Source of the DNA: Candidatus Poribacteria bacterium
GTDB taxonomy: Bacteria > Poribacteria > WGA-4E > WGA-3G
Reading direction: 5' to 3'
DNA: 35,446 bases
Assembly: GCA_007571305.1 (NCBI GenBank)
Contig: RKRR01000137.1
Location: 1-35,446 of the forward strand
Positions 14,600 through 21,836 of this stretch are shown here, piece by piece. Position 1 is the first letter of the stretch; each line of letters opens with the position of its first letter. Both the position numbers and the translations under genes were made by a program. Under the pieces are notes generated by a model. The model made no database searches, had not been told where the DNA came from, and saw nothing but the letters and a program-made list of their open reading frames with translations.

Positions 14600-15028
14600 A
14601 TGGCACTTTTGAGTGTGCTGTGTATGGCTTTCGTCCTTCTGCTGGGTGCCCCAGAGGCAAGTGCCGAATCAGAGGGCGGATGGAAGGGCAATTTATATGG
14701 ACAGGTAGCCGTTTGGAATTATTACCAAAGCGGATCCAATATCTTCAGTTCCCATGCAGCATGGCTCGAAAACCACGGGGCAAGGAGCGTTGAGTATTCC
14801 TGGGAGTTCAAAAGTGGAATTCCTGCAGTCGCGGGGGCCTCTGTGGAAGACCTGGGTTCAGGTACTCTACAGAGAAACAGTGCCGTCTTTCCGTCGTCCC
14901 AGCTGTCGATGAGTTTAGTCGCGAAGGGTGTGCCACGTCGACAATCTTTTGAGTGGCATCTTTACACGAGACTAGATGTCGGTGCGAAAAGTTGGCGCGT
15001 GGATGTCTATTCACAAGTGTTCCATTAA
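14600..15028 (+). CDS. Exported protein of unknown function
   Basis: 142 residues with a clean signal peptide (LLSVLCMAFVLLLGAPEASA, cleavage after about residue 22). The mature part is rich in Ser, Trp, Tyr and Val and has no cysteine. Alternating residues (YGQVAVWNYY, FEWHLYTRLDVG, WRVDVYSQ) suggest beta structure. No family is recognised. It lies between the second sigma gene and the TolB-like gene in the same direction, so it probably belongs to the same locus. Only a weak GGA precedes the ATG. Confidence 0.65.
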   Translation: MALLSVLCMAFVLLLGAPEASAESEGGWKGNLYGQVAVWNYYQSGSNIFSSHAAWLENHGARSVEYSWEFKSGIPAVAGASVEDLGSGTLQRNSAVFPSSQLSMSLVAKGVPRRQSFEWHLYTRLDVGAKSWRVDVYSQVFH

Positions 15029-15053
15029 GAAGCGAGGCTGTTCGCACGGTTTC

Positions 15054-15094
15054 GAACGCGACTCAGATACACGGAAGGCATCGAAGTCGCGTTC
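15054..15094 (+). promoter_or_regulatory. 10-bp inverted repeat upstream of the TolB-like gene
   Basis: GAACGCGACT (15054-15063) and AGTCGCGTTC (15085-15094) are perfect reverse complements separated by 21 bases, ending 21 bases before the start codon. It could be an operator or an mRNA hairpin. There is no T-tract. Confidence 0.45.
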
Positions 15095-15115
15095 TCTCAA
15101 CAAAAGGATCCACGC

Positions 15116-16153
15116 ATGCGAAAACTTTGGCATCTCACTACCTATCTGGTGCTCCTTCTTTGTGTGGCTTACGTCCACGCGGATATTGTGTTTTTATCGG
15201 ATAGAGACGGAAAAAGCGACATCTATGTGATGAATGATCACGGTGGAAATATCCATCCAATCACAGACACGCGGTTAAAGAAGGGAAACATTGCCTGGTC
15301 CCCCGATGGCACCCAGATTGCTTTCACGACCGACCTCAACACAGGACAAGAAGGCAAGCCACAACAACTTGACATCTTCATTATGAACGCCGATGGCAGC
15401 CGACAATGGAACCTCACTGAACATCCTGCTGGGGATGTGAGTCCGTCCTGGTCGCCCGATGGTAAGTTCATCGTGTTCACAAGTTTCCGAAATAAGAGTT
15501 TAGACCTCTATAGGATAGAGATTGCAACTCGAAAGGTTCGGAGGCTGACAAGTAAAAATTTATCATCCGCCCCGGATTGGTCCCCGGATGGAAGGTCTAT
15601 TGTCTACGAACACACGCTTCGGGGGCGCGGGCGACATATCTATGTCATGAATGCCGATGGTAGTCACCAGCGGCAGCTCCTCCGCCGGCTCAGGCAGCCG
15701 CAATTTGGAGACAAAACGATTTTCAGTTTCAGTCCGCGGTGGTCTCCGGACAGTGAATACGTGCTTTATATTGAAGGGATACTTGAACCAGATATCACCC
15801 GGATTGCGAATTACGTGATTGTGGTTGACAAACACGGACGGACCCCGAAAGTTCTCAATATCCCCCCGAAATGGAAAGTGGATGTTGTCTGTTGGACAGA
15901 TAATGGGGAAGCAATCCTTTTCGCCGCGGTACCAAACGGTCTTACCAACAAGATTGACATTTTCGATATCTATAAATATCGGCTGAGCGACGGGAAGATA
16001 ACAAATATCAGCAATCATCCGAGTGATAACTGGGGCATGGATTGGACTCCCCATCGCGGGCTATCTGTTTCCGCAGGAGCGCGATTGACCACACAATGGG
16101 GACAAATAAAAGCTGCCTCTGAGCGTAACACGCCTCACGCCCCATCTCATTAG
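15116..16153 (+). CDS. TolB-like (PD40/WD40-like) beta-propeller exported protein
   Basis: 345 residues. A signal peptide (LTTYLVLLLCVAYVHA) is followed by about six PD40 blades with the motif WSPDG, for example IAWSPDGTQIAFTTD, PSWSPDGKFIVFTS, PDWSPDGRSIVYE and PRWSPDSEYVLYI, interleaved with DIFIMNADGS and HIYVMNADGS strands. TolB itself works with Pal at the outer membrane, but free-standing propellers like this one have varied and mostly unknown roles. AAGGA precedes the ATG by seven bases. The C-terminal tail (ARLTTQWGQIKAA) is notable: a similar tail ends the exported protein at 34570, and a decayed copy of this 3' end lies at 17627-17709. Confidence 0.85.
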   Translation: MRKLWHLTTYLVLLLCVAYVHADIVFLSDRDGKSDIYVMNDHGGNIHPITDTRLKKGNIAWSPDGTQIAFTTDLNTGQEGKPQQLDIFIMNADGSRQWNLTEHPAGDVSPSWSPDGKFIVFTSFRNKSLDLYRIEIATRKVRRLTSKNLSSAPDWSPDGRSIVYEHTLRGRGRHIYVMNADGSHQRQLLRRLRQPQFGDKTIFSFSPRWSPDSEYVLYIEGILEPDITRIANYVIVVDKHGRTPKVLNIPPKWKVDVVCWTDNGEAILFAAVPNGLTNKIDIFDIYKYRLSDGKITNISNHPSDNWGMDWTPHRGLSVSAGARLTTQWGQIKAASERNTPHAPSH

Positions 16154-16234
16154 CAGTGTGGTGGTTGTGAGTATCCTACTGAAAACTGCCGATCGTTCCC
16201 CAAAATATCGGAAACGTGCCTCCTCGGAAAACGC

Positions 16235-16545
16235 CTTCTCCGAAAGGAGTTCGGTGTGAAGTCCGAATAAAGTTAACGGTGCCGGATTGGATTGTGTTTT
16301 AGTGATTTACATAGAGACAGAAGACGTATTATACTAAATCACGTCTCCTAAAGAACGCCTCTCTATAATGATGTGAGGCCCTTAGGTTCACACCTTATGT
16401 AACACAACAAAGGGAAGATGTGTTGCGCTCCGTAGCACTCCTAAAAAAATGAAATGTCAATGTGTCAGATGATTGCGAGTGTTTGTATTCTTGCAGTAGG
16501 ATTTCTGACAGTGGCACTATTTGTTCCAGAGGCAGAGGGACACCC
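16235..16545 (+). repeat. Tandem-duplicated segment, copy B
   Basis: Starts with a remnant of the ECF sigma gene's last codons (CTTCTCCGAAAGGAGTTCGG... to GAATAA at 16265-16270). It continues through promoter, leader hairpin and signal peptide in the same order as 11728-12075. The block containing the Shine-Dalgarno (AAAGGAGAATAAG in copy A) is missing here, as is one base in the following start region. Confidence 0.85.
16306..16346 (+). promoter_or_regulatory. Sigma70-like promoter inside an inverted repeat, copy B
   Basis: TTTACA (16306-16311), an 18-base spacer and TATACT (16330-16335), with operator arms AGACGT (16322-16327) and ACGTCT (16341-16346) around the -10 box. Spacing and symmetry are the same as in copy A, although the intervening bases differ. 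That supports selection for the promoter-operator arrangement. Confidence 0.6.
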
Positions 16546-16774
16546 GTATGAAGTTTGGTATCATTACCACTATTACCATTGTGCAGAATGGGATGGAATG
16601 TATCACACGTATTGTGGCGGCAGACTGGTTATAACTTTACGTTCCTGGGCGCCTCCTGGACACCCCAATCTTTCCGATCCGAATCACATCGCTCACGGTC
16701 AAAGCACAAGACCTGATGTCAATACCTCGTCTCTTGAAAGGGGCACATCTTGTAGCCAATGCACTTACTCTTAA
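16454..16774 (+). CDS. Small exported protein, copy B (shared signal peptide, different mature part)
   Basis: 106 residues. The signal peptide MSMCQMIASVCILAVGFLTV closely matches copy A. The mature part (after about residue 29) is unrelated: a His/Tyr/Trp-rich stretch (YEVWYHYHYYHCAEW), two central cysteines, a Pro/His-rich middle and a C-terminal SCSQCTYS. Compared with copy A, the Shine-Dalgarno is deleted and one base is lost after the ancestral ATG (16449). The only usable start is therefore the ATG at 16454, with no ribosome-binding site. It may be poorly translated or a decaying paralogue. No known family. Confidence 0.6.
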   Translation: MSMCQMIASVCILAVGFLTVALFVPEAEGHPYEVWYHYHYYHCAEWDGMYHTYCGGRLVITLRSWAPPGHPNLSDPNHIAHGQSTRPDVNTSSLERGTSCSQCTYS

Positions 16775-16831
16775 AAGCAGTAGGGGCTCGGAATGTTCTG
16801 TTTCACCCCTCTCAAAAGAATAGGAGTTCAA

Positions 16832-17485
16832 ATGCCAAAGTCCTTTTACTTCCCCTTTGCTTTTGTTGTTCTACTCATTGGGACGTTCCTCTCTACAGAA
16901 ATCATCTATCGGAAAAAGATACAAGACCTTCCGCGGGCACCCGTAGAAACATCTGCAGTCCAACAAAATGTCCCCGCTCCTATTTTAGACGACTTCAGGA
17001 AAAGCACCGAAACCGCAGCACTCTCCGAGAGCGCGGAGACGGATTTTCCTGTAGAGACTTTTGAGATGGCGGACAACACAGATGGAGAGAGTCCGACTGC
17101 CGCTTTCAATCAAAAAGTGGAGACACCCCCGCCGCCAGTTCCCGATTGGCGAAACGATGACGAAGTGACTCCCGCTCCGAAAGGCGACCCGTGGCACCCA
17201 GAAGAGATGAGTCTGAAATTTAAGGACTGGGACGCTCTCACTCACGATGAGCAGCTCAGTATCGCACACAAACACCTGCTCAAAGAATTTGGAGACATCC
17301 CCGAAGTGCGGACGATCATCGCCTTCGATCAAAAACCGAAACATCTCCCAACGACGATCGACATGGCGATCGCTCACACGGCAGCGTGTCTTGCCCTGTG
17401 GCCAGATGAGCGTACCCGTCAATGCCTCAGTGACCTGAAAGAACTCAAAGCGAATGGGTTTAAAGAATTTCCCGGTGCGAAATAG
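16832..17485 (+). CDS. Membrane-anchored protein of unknown function downstream of copy B
   Basis: 217 residues from the ATG at 16832, which has AGGAG five bases upstream; the longer frame to 16793 starts before that site. One N-terminal membrane segment (YFPFAFVVLLIGTFLSTEII) is followed by an acidic Thr/Pro/Glu linker with PPPPVPDW. The C-terminal domain of about 100 residues (WDALTHDEQLSIAHKHLLKE, DIPEVRTIIAF, AIAHTAACLALWPDERTRQC) is mostly helical. No domain is recognised. By position and topology it mirrors the His-rich protein of copy A, so it may be the partner of the copy B peptide. A strong terminator follows. Confidence 0.75.
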   Translation: MPKSFYFPFAFVVLLIGTFLSTEIIYRKKIQDLPRAPVETSAVQQNVPAPILDDFRKSTETAALSESAETDFPVETFEMADNTDGESPTAAFNQKVETPPPPVPDWRNDDEVTPAPKGDPWHPEEMSLKFKDWDALTHDEQLSIAHKHLLKEFGDIPEVRTIIAFDQKPKHLPTTIDMAIAHTAACLALWPDERTRQCLSDLKELKANGFKEFPGAK

Positions 17486-17565
17486 CAAAAATTGTCAAGC
17501 TTTCGGACATTTCGGTTCAGAACAATGACCACAGAAGAATACTCAGTCTCCGAAATAGGAGGTTT

Positions 17566-17606
17566 GGAAGTCTACAAGTAAATCGTAGGCTTCCTTTATT
17601 TTTTTT
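17566..17606 (+). terminator. Rho-independent terminator
   Basis: GGAAGTCTAC pairs with GTAGGCTTCC (one G-U) around a 9-base loop, followed by TTTATTTTTTTT. It ends the copy B transcription unit. Confidence 0.85.
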
Positions 17607-17626
17607 CTCTTCGGTTTTGGGACAAT

Positions 17627-17709
17627 GCGGGCTATCTGTTTCCACAGGGGCGCGACTGACGACACAATGGGGACAAATAAAGGCTGCGCCCATTACTCCG
17701 TCTCATTAG
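17627..17709 (+). pseudogene. Duplicated 3' end of the TolB-like gene
   Basis: GCGGGCTATCTGTTTCC and the following codons (ARLTTQWGQIKAA, then a changed tail ending ..PSH and TAG 17707-17709) repeat 16056-16153 with few changes and one small deletion. Similarity continues into the spacer (AGCAGTGTGRTGGTTGTGRG). It has no start and is only a fragment. It marks the right end of the tandem duplication. Confidence 0.8.
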
Positions 17710-17729
17710 CAGTGTGATGGTTGTGGGTA

Positions 17730-17886
17730 TAACCTAAGTTGCCACTTCTGTAGCATAACCTGTTAGGTTGTGCATCTTCGGGACGAAAATGACATGGAGT
17801 CCCCCCAATCTTTCGTAAAAATGAAGGATTTTCGCTGAAAAAGAGCGTCCGTGGATATGAAATCATAGAGGTAGCAACTTGGGTTA
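17730..17886. mobile_element. 157-bp MITE-like insertion with inferred empty site
   Basis: Ends TAACCTAAGTTGC (17730-17742) and GCAACTTGGGTTA (17874-17886) are inverted repeats with one mismatch, flanked by GTA(T) on both sides. The duplicated sequence at 16161-16180 runs straight through the same point (GTGAGTATCCTACTG), so the paralogous copy shows the site before insertion. It contains the palindromic repeat 17749-17773 and no coding frame. Confidence 0.75.
17749..17773 (+). repeat. Dispersed palindromic repeat (GTAGCATAACCTGTTAGGTTGTGC family), copy 3
   Basis: TGTAGCATAACCTGTTAGGT followed by TGTGC. The core AACCTGTTAGGTT is a hairpin. Copies lie at 3454-3480 and 10949-10975, with paired changes between the arms (AGCC/GGCT, AACC/GGTT, AATC/GATT). 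Confidence 0.6.
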
Positions 17887-17927
17887 GTATCCTGTCAGAA
17901 CCGCCCAACGTTTCCCAAAATAACGGA

Positions 17928-18857
17928 TTAAGCGTGTCGGGGCCCCATCGCAAGGGTAGGATCGTCCCCAAGGTTTTCAAGGAGCCATCCACGGAGCGGC
18001 ACATCGTCCTCGGAAGGAACGTAGCGTCCATTGTTTCGGGTAGCGGAGCCGAGGAGCTGCCGTCGAATCGCATCGCACCGTTCATACAGGGGTTCGACCG
18101 TCATCTCGTCTTTGGGACGGATCCAACGGTAGCCGTAACCATAGAAGAGTGCCTTCCGAGTGATCTGCGAGTTGTTTGGACTCCGCGAGTGCCAGAGCCG
18201 TCTATCGAACAGGACAGCGGTTCCAGGTTCCACACAGACCGGCATCGCATCGTCAGGCACATCGTCTGCGGTGGCTTCGCGTGGATCTCGACTGATTTCC
18301 GAGAGTGGAACTTCCATATCCGACTTCAGATGACTACCGGGACGGATATAGAAGTTCCCGCGTCCCGATTCAGAGACATCGGTGAGAAAATATGCCACTT
18401 TCAGGGACAAACGCGGTCGTGGATGGGTTTCCAACTCGATGTTAACGCGTCCGCTGTCTTGGTGCCATTCCAGCCATCCTTCACCCTCTTCTGCATCGGG
18501 CGCGGCTGGGGGTTTAACGTGCATGTGAGCGTGGTATAGGTAGATATTCCACCCCAAAATTCCCCAAACTTTCGGTAACGTCGTCGGTAAATCAACGAGG
18601 TTCAGGAGCGCGTCGTCGGCACCTAAGAAGTCCGACCAACCCCAGTGTGAGCCAGGCTTTGCTCTACCTGAAGCGAGTGCTTTGTTGTGCAAGGTGTCCA
18701 CGGCGTGTAAGAGTTGTTCCCGAATTTCAGTGGAGAGGGCATTTGGCACGTATAGATAACCATTTTTCTCGAAGTGCGTGCGCTCCTTTTCTGTAATCAG
18801 GTGCGGAAGATACTTCTCAGGCGAAGCTTCCATTCCCATCTTAAGAATTTCTTGCAT
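17928..18857 (-). CDS. Phytanoyl-CoA dioxygenase (PhyH) family Fe(II)/2-oxoglutarate oxygenase
   Basis: 309 residues, normal for the family. The facial triad is visible as WHQDSG (His 132, Asp 134) and LWHSRSPN (His 223), with an Arg about 12 residues later for 2-oxoglutarate (ITRKALFYGYGYRW). An N-terminal helix and FEKNGYLYVPNALS are typical of PhyH proteins. AAGGAG lies nine bases before the ATG. These enzymes hydroxylate varied small molecules; the substrate is unknown. The sugar isomerase-like gene lies 71 bp upstream in the same direction, an association that suggests a sugar-like or related catabolic substrate. Confidence 0.9.
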   Translation of the reverse strand: MQEILKMGMEASPEKYLPHLITEKERTHFEKNGYLYVPNALSTEIREQLLHAVDTLHNKALASGRAKPGSHWGWSDFLGADDALLNLVDLPTTLPKVWGILGWNIYLYHAHMHVKPPAAPDAEEGEGWLEWHQDSGRVNIELETHPRPRLSLKVAYFLTDVSESGRGNFYIRPGSHLKSDMEVPLSEISRDPREATADDVPDDAMPVCVEPGTAVLFDRRLWHSRSPNNSQITRKALFYGYGYRWIRPKDEMTVEPLYERCDAIRRQLLGSATRNNGRYVPSEDDVPLRGWLLENLGDDPTLAMGPRHA

Positions 18858-18928
18858 GGTAAATTCTCCTTGGCTGTGCCATTGCTTCTTGTAACGAACT
18901 GGACGCGTCTATGAGAACGCGGGCGGGA

Positions 18929-19792
18929 TTACCGAACAAACTCCGCGAGAAATTCGCGTGAGCGGCGCAGACCGTCCGATTCTGCTTCCCACGTTCGCCA
19001 ATACCGATAATCTTCAAGTTCTACGCTGACGATACCATCAAAACCTTCGTCCTCTAAGCGTTGAACCACTCTCAGCCAATCCACTATCCCGTCGCCAGGG
19101 ATGGTATAACGCCACCAGTCTTCACCGAAGCCTTTTGCAGATTGAAGGCTCGGCCCTAAATTGCCGTGTAGATAGAGTGCCTCTTCGTCGAAGGCGGTGT
19201 CCTTCCCATGGACGTGTTTGACATACGGCGCGAATTCGTTCAAGGCTCGTAGGTAGTCGATACCGATTCTGACGAGGTGTGATGGATCGTAGTTGAGGCC
19301 TAATCCCGGGGATGAACACTCCGCGAACATTGCACGCCACATCTCCGGTGTGCAACCGAGTGCAGGATAGGCAGGACCGGGACCGGGCCATCCCTCTACC
19401 GCAATAGTTACACCTTTAGAGGCAGCAAATTCAGCGATAGGTGGGATGGTTCGCTTCCAAATCTCAAAGTTTTCCGCTCTGCCGAGGCTGGCATCTTCTG
19501 GGACGAAGACGCAGAACATAATATGAACGTCGTTGTCAGCGGCGGCTTCGATGGCAGCTTTTGCTGCTGAAGCACCGGCTCTCTGTTTAGATTTTTTTCC
19601 GCTGAGGAGATCACTGACCCCCGGGAGATCTGCTGTGCCAATCACGAGACCAGCATCTCTCGCGGTTTGGACAATTTCGGGAGTTGTTTCTCCAATATCA
19701 ACGGCTTCAAACCCGTTATCCGCACACCACTTACAGAAATCTGCGAATGGCAATTGGCGGGCTGTGCCGGGAATTCGTAATCCTATCTTCAT
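18929..19792 (-). CDS. Sugar phosphate isomerase/epimerase-like TIM-barrel protein
   Basis: 287 residues of the xylose-isomerase-like TIM-barrel family (AP endonuclease 2 superfamily). Visible pieces are FCKWCADNGFEAVDIGE, VTIAVEGWPGPG with a metal-ligand Glu, GLNYDPSHLVRIG with Asp and His, VKHVHGKDT, and IVSVELEDY with the final Glu. The metal-binding residues are all present, so it should be active, but on an unknown sugar or cyclitol. It is likely cotranscribed with the PhyH oxygenase. The ribosome-binding site is weak. Confidence 0.9.
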   Translation of the reverse strand: MKIGLRIPGTARQLPFADFCKWCADNGFEAVDIGETTPEIVQTARDAGLVIGTADLPGVSDLLSGKKSKQRAGASAAKAAIEAAADNDVHIMFCVFVPEDASLGRAENFEIWKRTIPPIAEFAASKGVTIAVEGWPGPGPAYPALGCTPEMWRAMFAECSSPGLGLNYDPSHLVRIGIDYLRALNEFAPYVKHVHGKDTAFDEEALYLHGNLGPSLQSAKGFGEDWWRYTIPGDGIVDWLRVVQRLEDEGFDGIVSVELEDYRYWRTWEAESDGLRRSREFLAEFVR

Positions 19793-19983
19793 GTTTTAAC
19801 TGTGATCCTCTGAGCATCGCTCGACGATATTTTGCGATGGTTTCTGGTTAAGTCAGGTATAATTAGCAGTGAACAGTCAGCAATCGGTCCAAAGATTTCC
19901 CGTGAACCCAAAACACAAGCCTGCAACATCGGAGCAGGCGAGTCTTGAGAAAAACGCGTCAAAATTTTAAACGTCCGTGATGA

Positions 19984-20000
19984 CTCCGCAAGGTAAAATT
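19984..20000 (+). repeat. 17-bp dispersed motif CTCYGCAAGGTAAAATT, copy 2
   Basis: Matches 8692-8708 at 16 of 17 positions and overlaps the stop codon of the radical SAM gene. With the next four bases it also matches, inverted, 5068-5083 in the TPR gene start. Confidence 0.4.
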
Positions 20001-21219
20001 AAAATCCCATCAATCCGCAGCAGCGGCGGCATACGGGCATGGGGCCATCATTACTCACGGACTGCCGAAATTTCATCGCCTTCTGGTTGTTCCACATATC
20101 TATAACCTTGTCTGTTTTGATATTGCCGATGGTGTAATCGTGGTAATCGCGACAGAGACTAACATCCCCATTGCTATCGATTTCCATCGTCATGTAGATA
20201 CTAACACACTGGTTGTAACCGAAAGTTTGATTGTGATCTGTATAATAACGTTGGATCTCGCCGCGCGAGTCTAACCGTGGCATCATAATAGGCGGGCAAC
20301 GTTTCTGCTCGTTGGAGATGCTTTCCATCTCCTCAAAGCGATCCAAGATGACACCGTGATCGAAGTCTTTCCATGTGCCTATCCAACCGTAGTGCGTTTG
20401 CGGTTTGAATCCGAAACGTTTCTCGAAATCTTCGGTGTGCTCCTGCGCCGATTGCGAATCTATCCACCACGTCAAATAGAAGATTTGTGCGTCAGCGTGT
20501 TGGCTGGTAAATTTATAGAGGTCTACGACGACATCAATGTTATACATCGTGACGCAGCTCAACGGGATGATGTAGGGAAATGCGATATTTCGCTTCTCTT
20601 TCTCGGCACTGAGTGTTTCCAGAGCGGCTTTGACATCCTTGAAGTTGTCATAGTTTTCAGAAACACCCGGACGCTGCGTATTGTGAATCTCTTCATTCGG
20701 TCCATCGACACTCAGGTAGATAATTTTGCAGGTTTCCAAAATGTCGTCGGCGCGTCTTGCAATGTTGGTCGCGTTGCTAACAAGTGAGATCGGCATTCCG
20801 CGATCTTTGATGTAGTGCATCAATTCAATGATTCCGGGGTAAAGCATGGGTTCACCACCCCAGATGTACCAGACCGGGGACCAGCCTTGATCGACAATCT
20901 GATCGACCAGGTTCTTATAGATTTCAACAGGAACTTCGCGTTGTTTGAGCTCTTTGAGGGATTGTCCGAGAAGGTAACCGTTATCGCCCCATTGTCCACA
21001 AGAGTGGCAGCGAAGATTGCACATATCGGTAATGCGGAGGCTTACCAGTTGGATAGCGTCGCCTTTGCCGTGTTTCGCACCGAGTGGGTGTCGCCAATTG
21101 AAGCTTTCCTTGGCGAGTTGGTAGCGCATGAACTTCCGCGAAGTTCCCCAATCCTCCGATATGGCGGTAGCAAGTTCATTGACGAGAAACCTTGATGAAA
21201 TTCGACTTCGTAGTGCCAT
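19999..21219 (-). CDS. Radical SAM protein with SPASM-type C-terminus
   Basis: About 406 residues from the ATG at 21217-21219 (AAAGGAG five bases upstream). The Fe4S4 motif is CNLRCHSC near 67-74 (CxxxCxxC), with the SAM-binding WGGEPMLYPG following. The C-terminal part carries extra cysteines (CPPIMMPR, QCVSIYMTMEIDSNGDVSLC, CRRCCG) with the SPASM arrangement for auxiliary clusters. SPASM enzymes mature peptides or act on sulfatases, quinone cofactors and other substrates. No substrate peptide is encoded next to it; the small exported proteins are 3.5-8 kb away on the other strand. It lies 35 bp downstream of msrB, so cotranscription is likely. Confidence 0.9.
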   Translation of the reverse strand: MALRSRISSRFLVNELATAISEDWGTSRKFMRYQLAKESFNWRHPLGAKHGKGDAIQLVSLRITDMCNLRCHSCGQWGDNGYLLGQSLKELKQREVPVEIYKNLVDQIVDQGWSPVWYIWGGEPMLYPGIIELMHYIKDRGMPISLVSNATNIARRADDILETCKIIYLSVDGPNEEIHNTQRPGVSENYDNFKDVKAALETLSAEKEKRNIAFPYIIPLSCVTMYNIDVVVDLYKFTSQHADAQIFYLTWWIDSQSAQEHTEDFEKRFGFKPQTHYGWIGTWKDFDHGVILDRFEEMESISNEQKRCPPIMMPRLDSRGEIQRYYTDHNQTFGYNQCVSIYMTMEIDSNGDVSLCRDYHDYTIGNIKTDKVIDMWNNQKAMKFRQSVSNDGPMPVCRRCCGLMGF

Positions 21220-21254
21220 CAATTCTCCTTTCTTTTTAAGAGTGCTGTAGGAGG

Positions 21255-21671
21255 TTACGATTCGTCTTCGGGTTTGACCAACCTAAGTGCCGCAGAATTC
21301 ATACAGTAACGTTTACCTGTCGGCGGCGGTCCGTCGTTGAAAACGTGTCCGAGGTGTGCATCACACCGGCTACAGATGACTTCAGTACGTGGCATGAAAA
21401 AGATACTGAAATCCGATTTCGTCTCAATGGATTCCGGGGAGACAGCCTCCCAAAAACTGGGCCACCCCGTTCCTGAATCGTACTTGGTATCTGAACTAAA
21501 GAGTGGACTTCCGCAACAGATACAGTGGTAAGTCCCTTGCTCCTTGCAGTCGTGGTATTGCCCTGTAAAGGCGCGTTCTGTCCCTTTCTTCCGAGTTACC
21601 TGATATTCTTCTTGTGAGAGTTGTTCTTTCCATTCTTTTTCTGGTTTAATAACTTTTTCGGTTGCCTCCAT
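21255..21671 (-). CDS. msrB: Peptide-methionine (R)-S-oxide reductase
   Basis: 138 residues, a single MsrB domain. It reduces methionine-R-sulfoxide in oxidised proteins. The zinc cysteines are CICC near 50-53 and CSRC near 100-103. The active-site region is RYCMNSAALR with the catalytic Cys near 123, and SGTGWPSFWEAV and DAHLGHVFNDGP are signature stretches. There is no signal peptide, so it is cytoplasmic. GAGGAG lies six bases before the ATG. It is first in line before the radical SAM gene. Confidence 0.95.
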   Translation of the reverse strand: MEATEKVIKPEKEWKEQLSQEEYQVTRKKGTERAFTGQYHDCKEQGTYHCICCGSPLFSSDTKYDSGTGWPSFWEAVSPESIETKSDFSIFFMPRTEVICSRCDAHLGHVFNDGPPPTGKRYCMNSAALRLVKPEDES

Positions 21672-21768
21672 TTTTCACTCCTCTCATGAATGTAGTCGGT
21701 TCCCTGCATCAGTATTGTATTACATTAAGAAAAAAAACGCAATTCTGTTTTGAAGCTTAACCAGAGGC

Positions 21769-21786
21769 TACGGAATCTACTATAAT
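21769..21786 (-). repeat. 18-bp dispersed motif, copy 2
   Basis: TACGGAATCTACTATAAT is the exact reverse complement of 3383-3400. Both copies lie in intergenic DNA downstream of minus-strand genes. Confidence 0.5.
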
Positions 21787-21836
21787 CGGATACCTGAGCA
21801 TCAGCGAATCGGAGCGCAGTCCAAGATCCCCATAAA

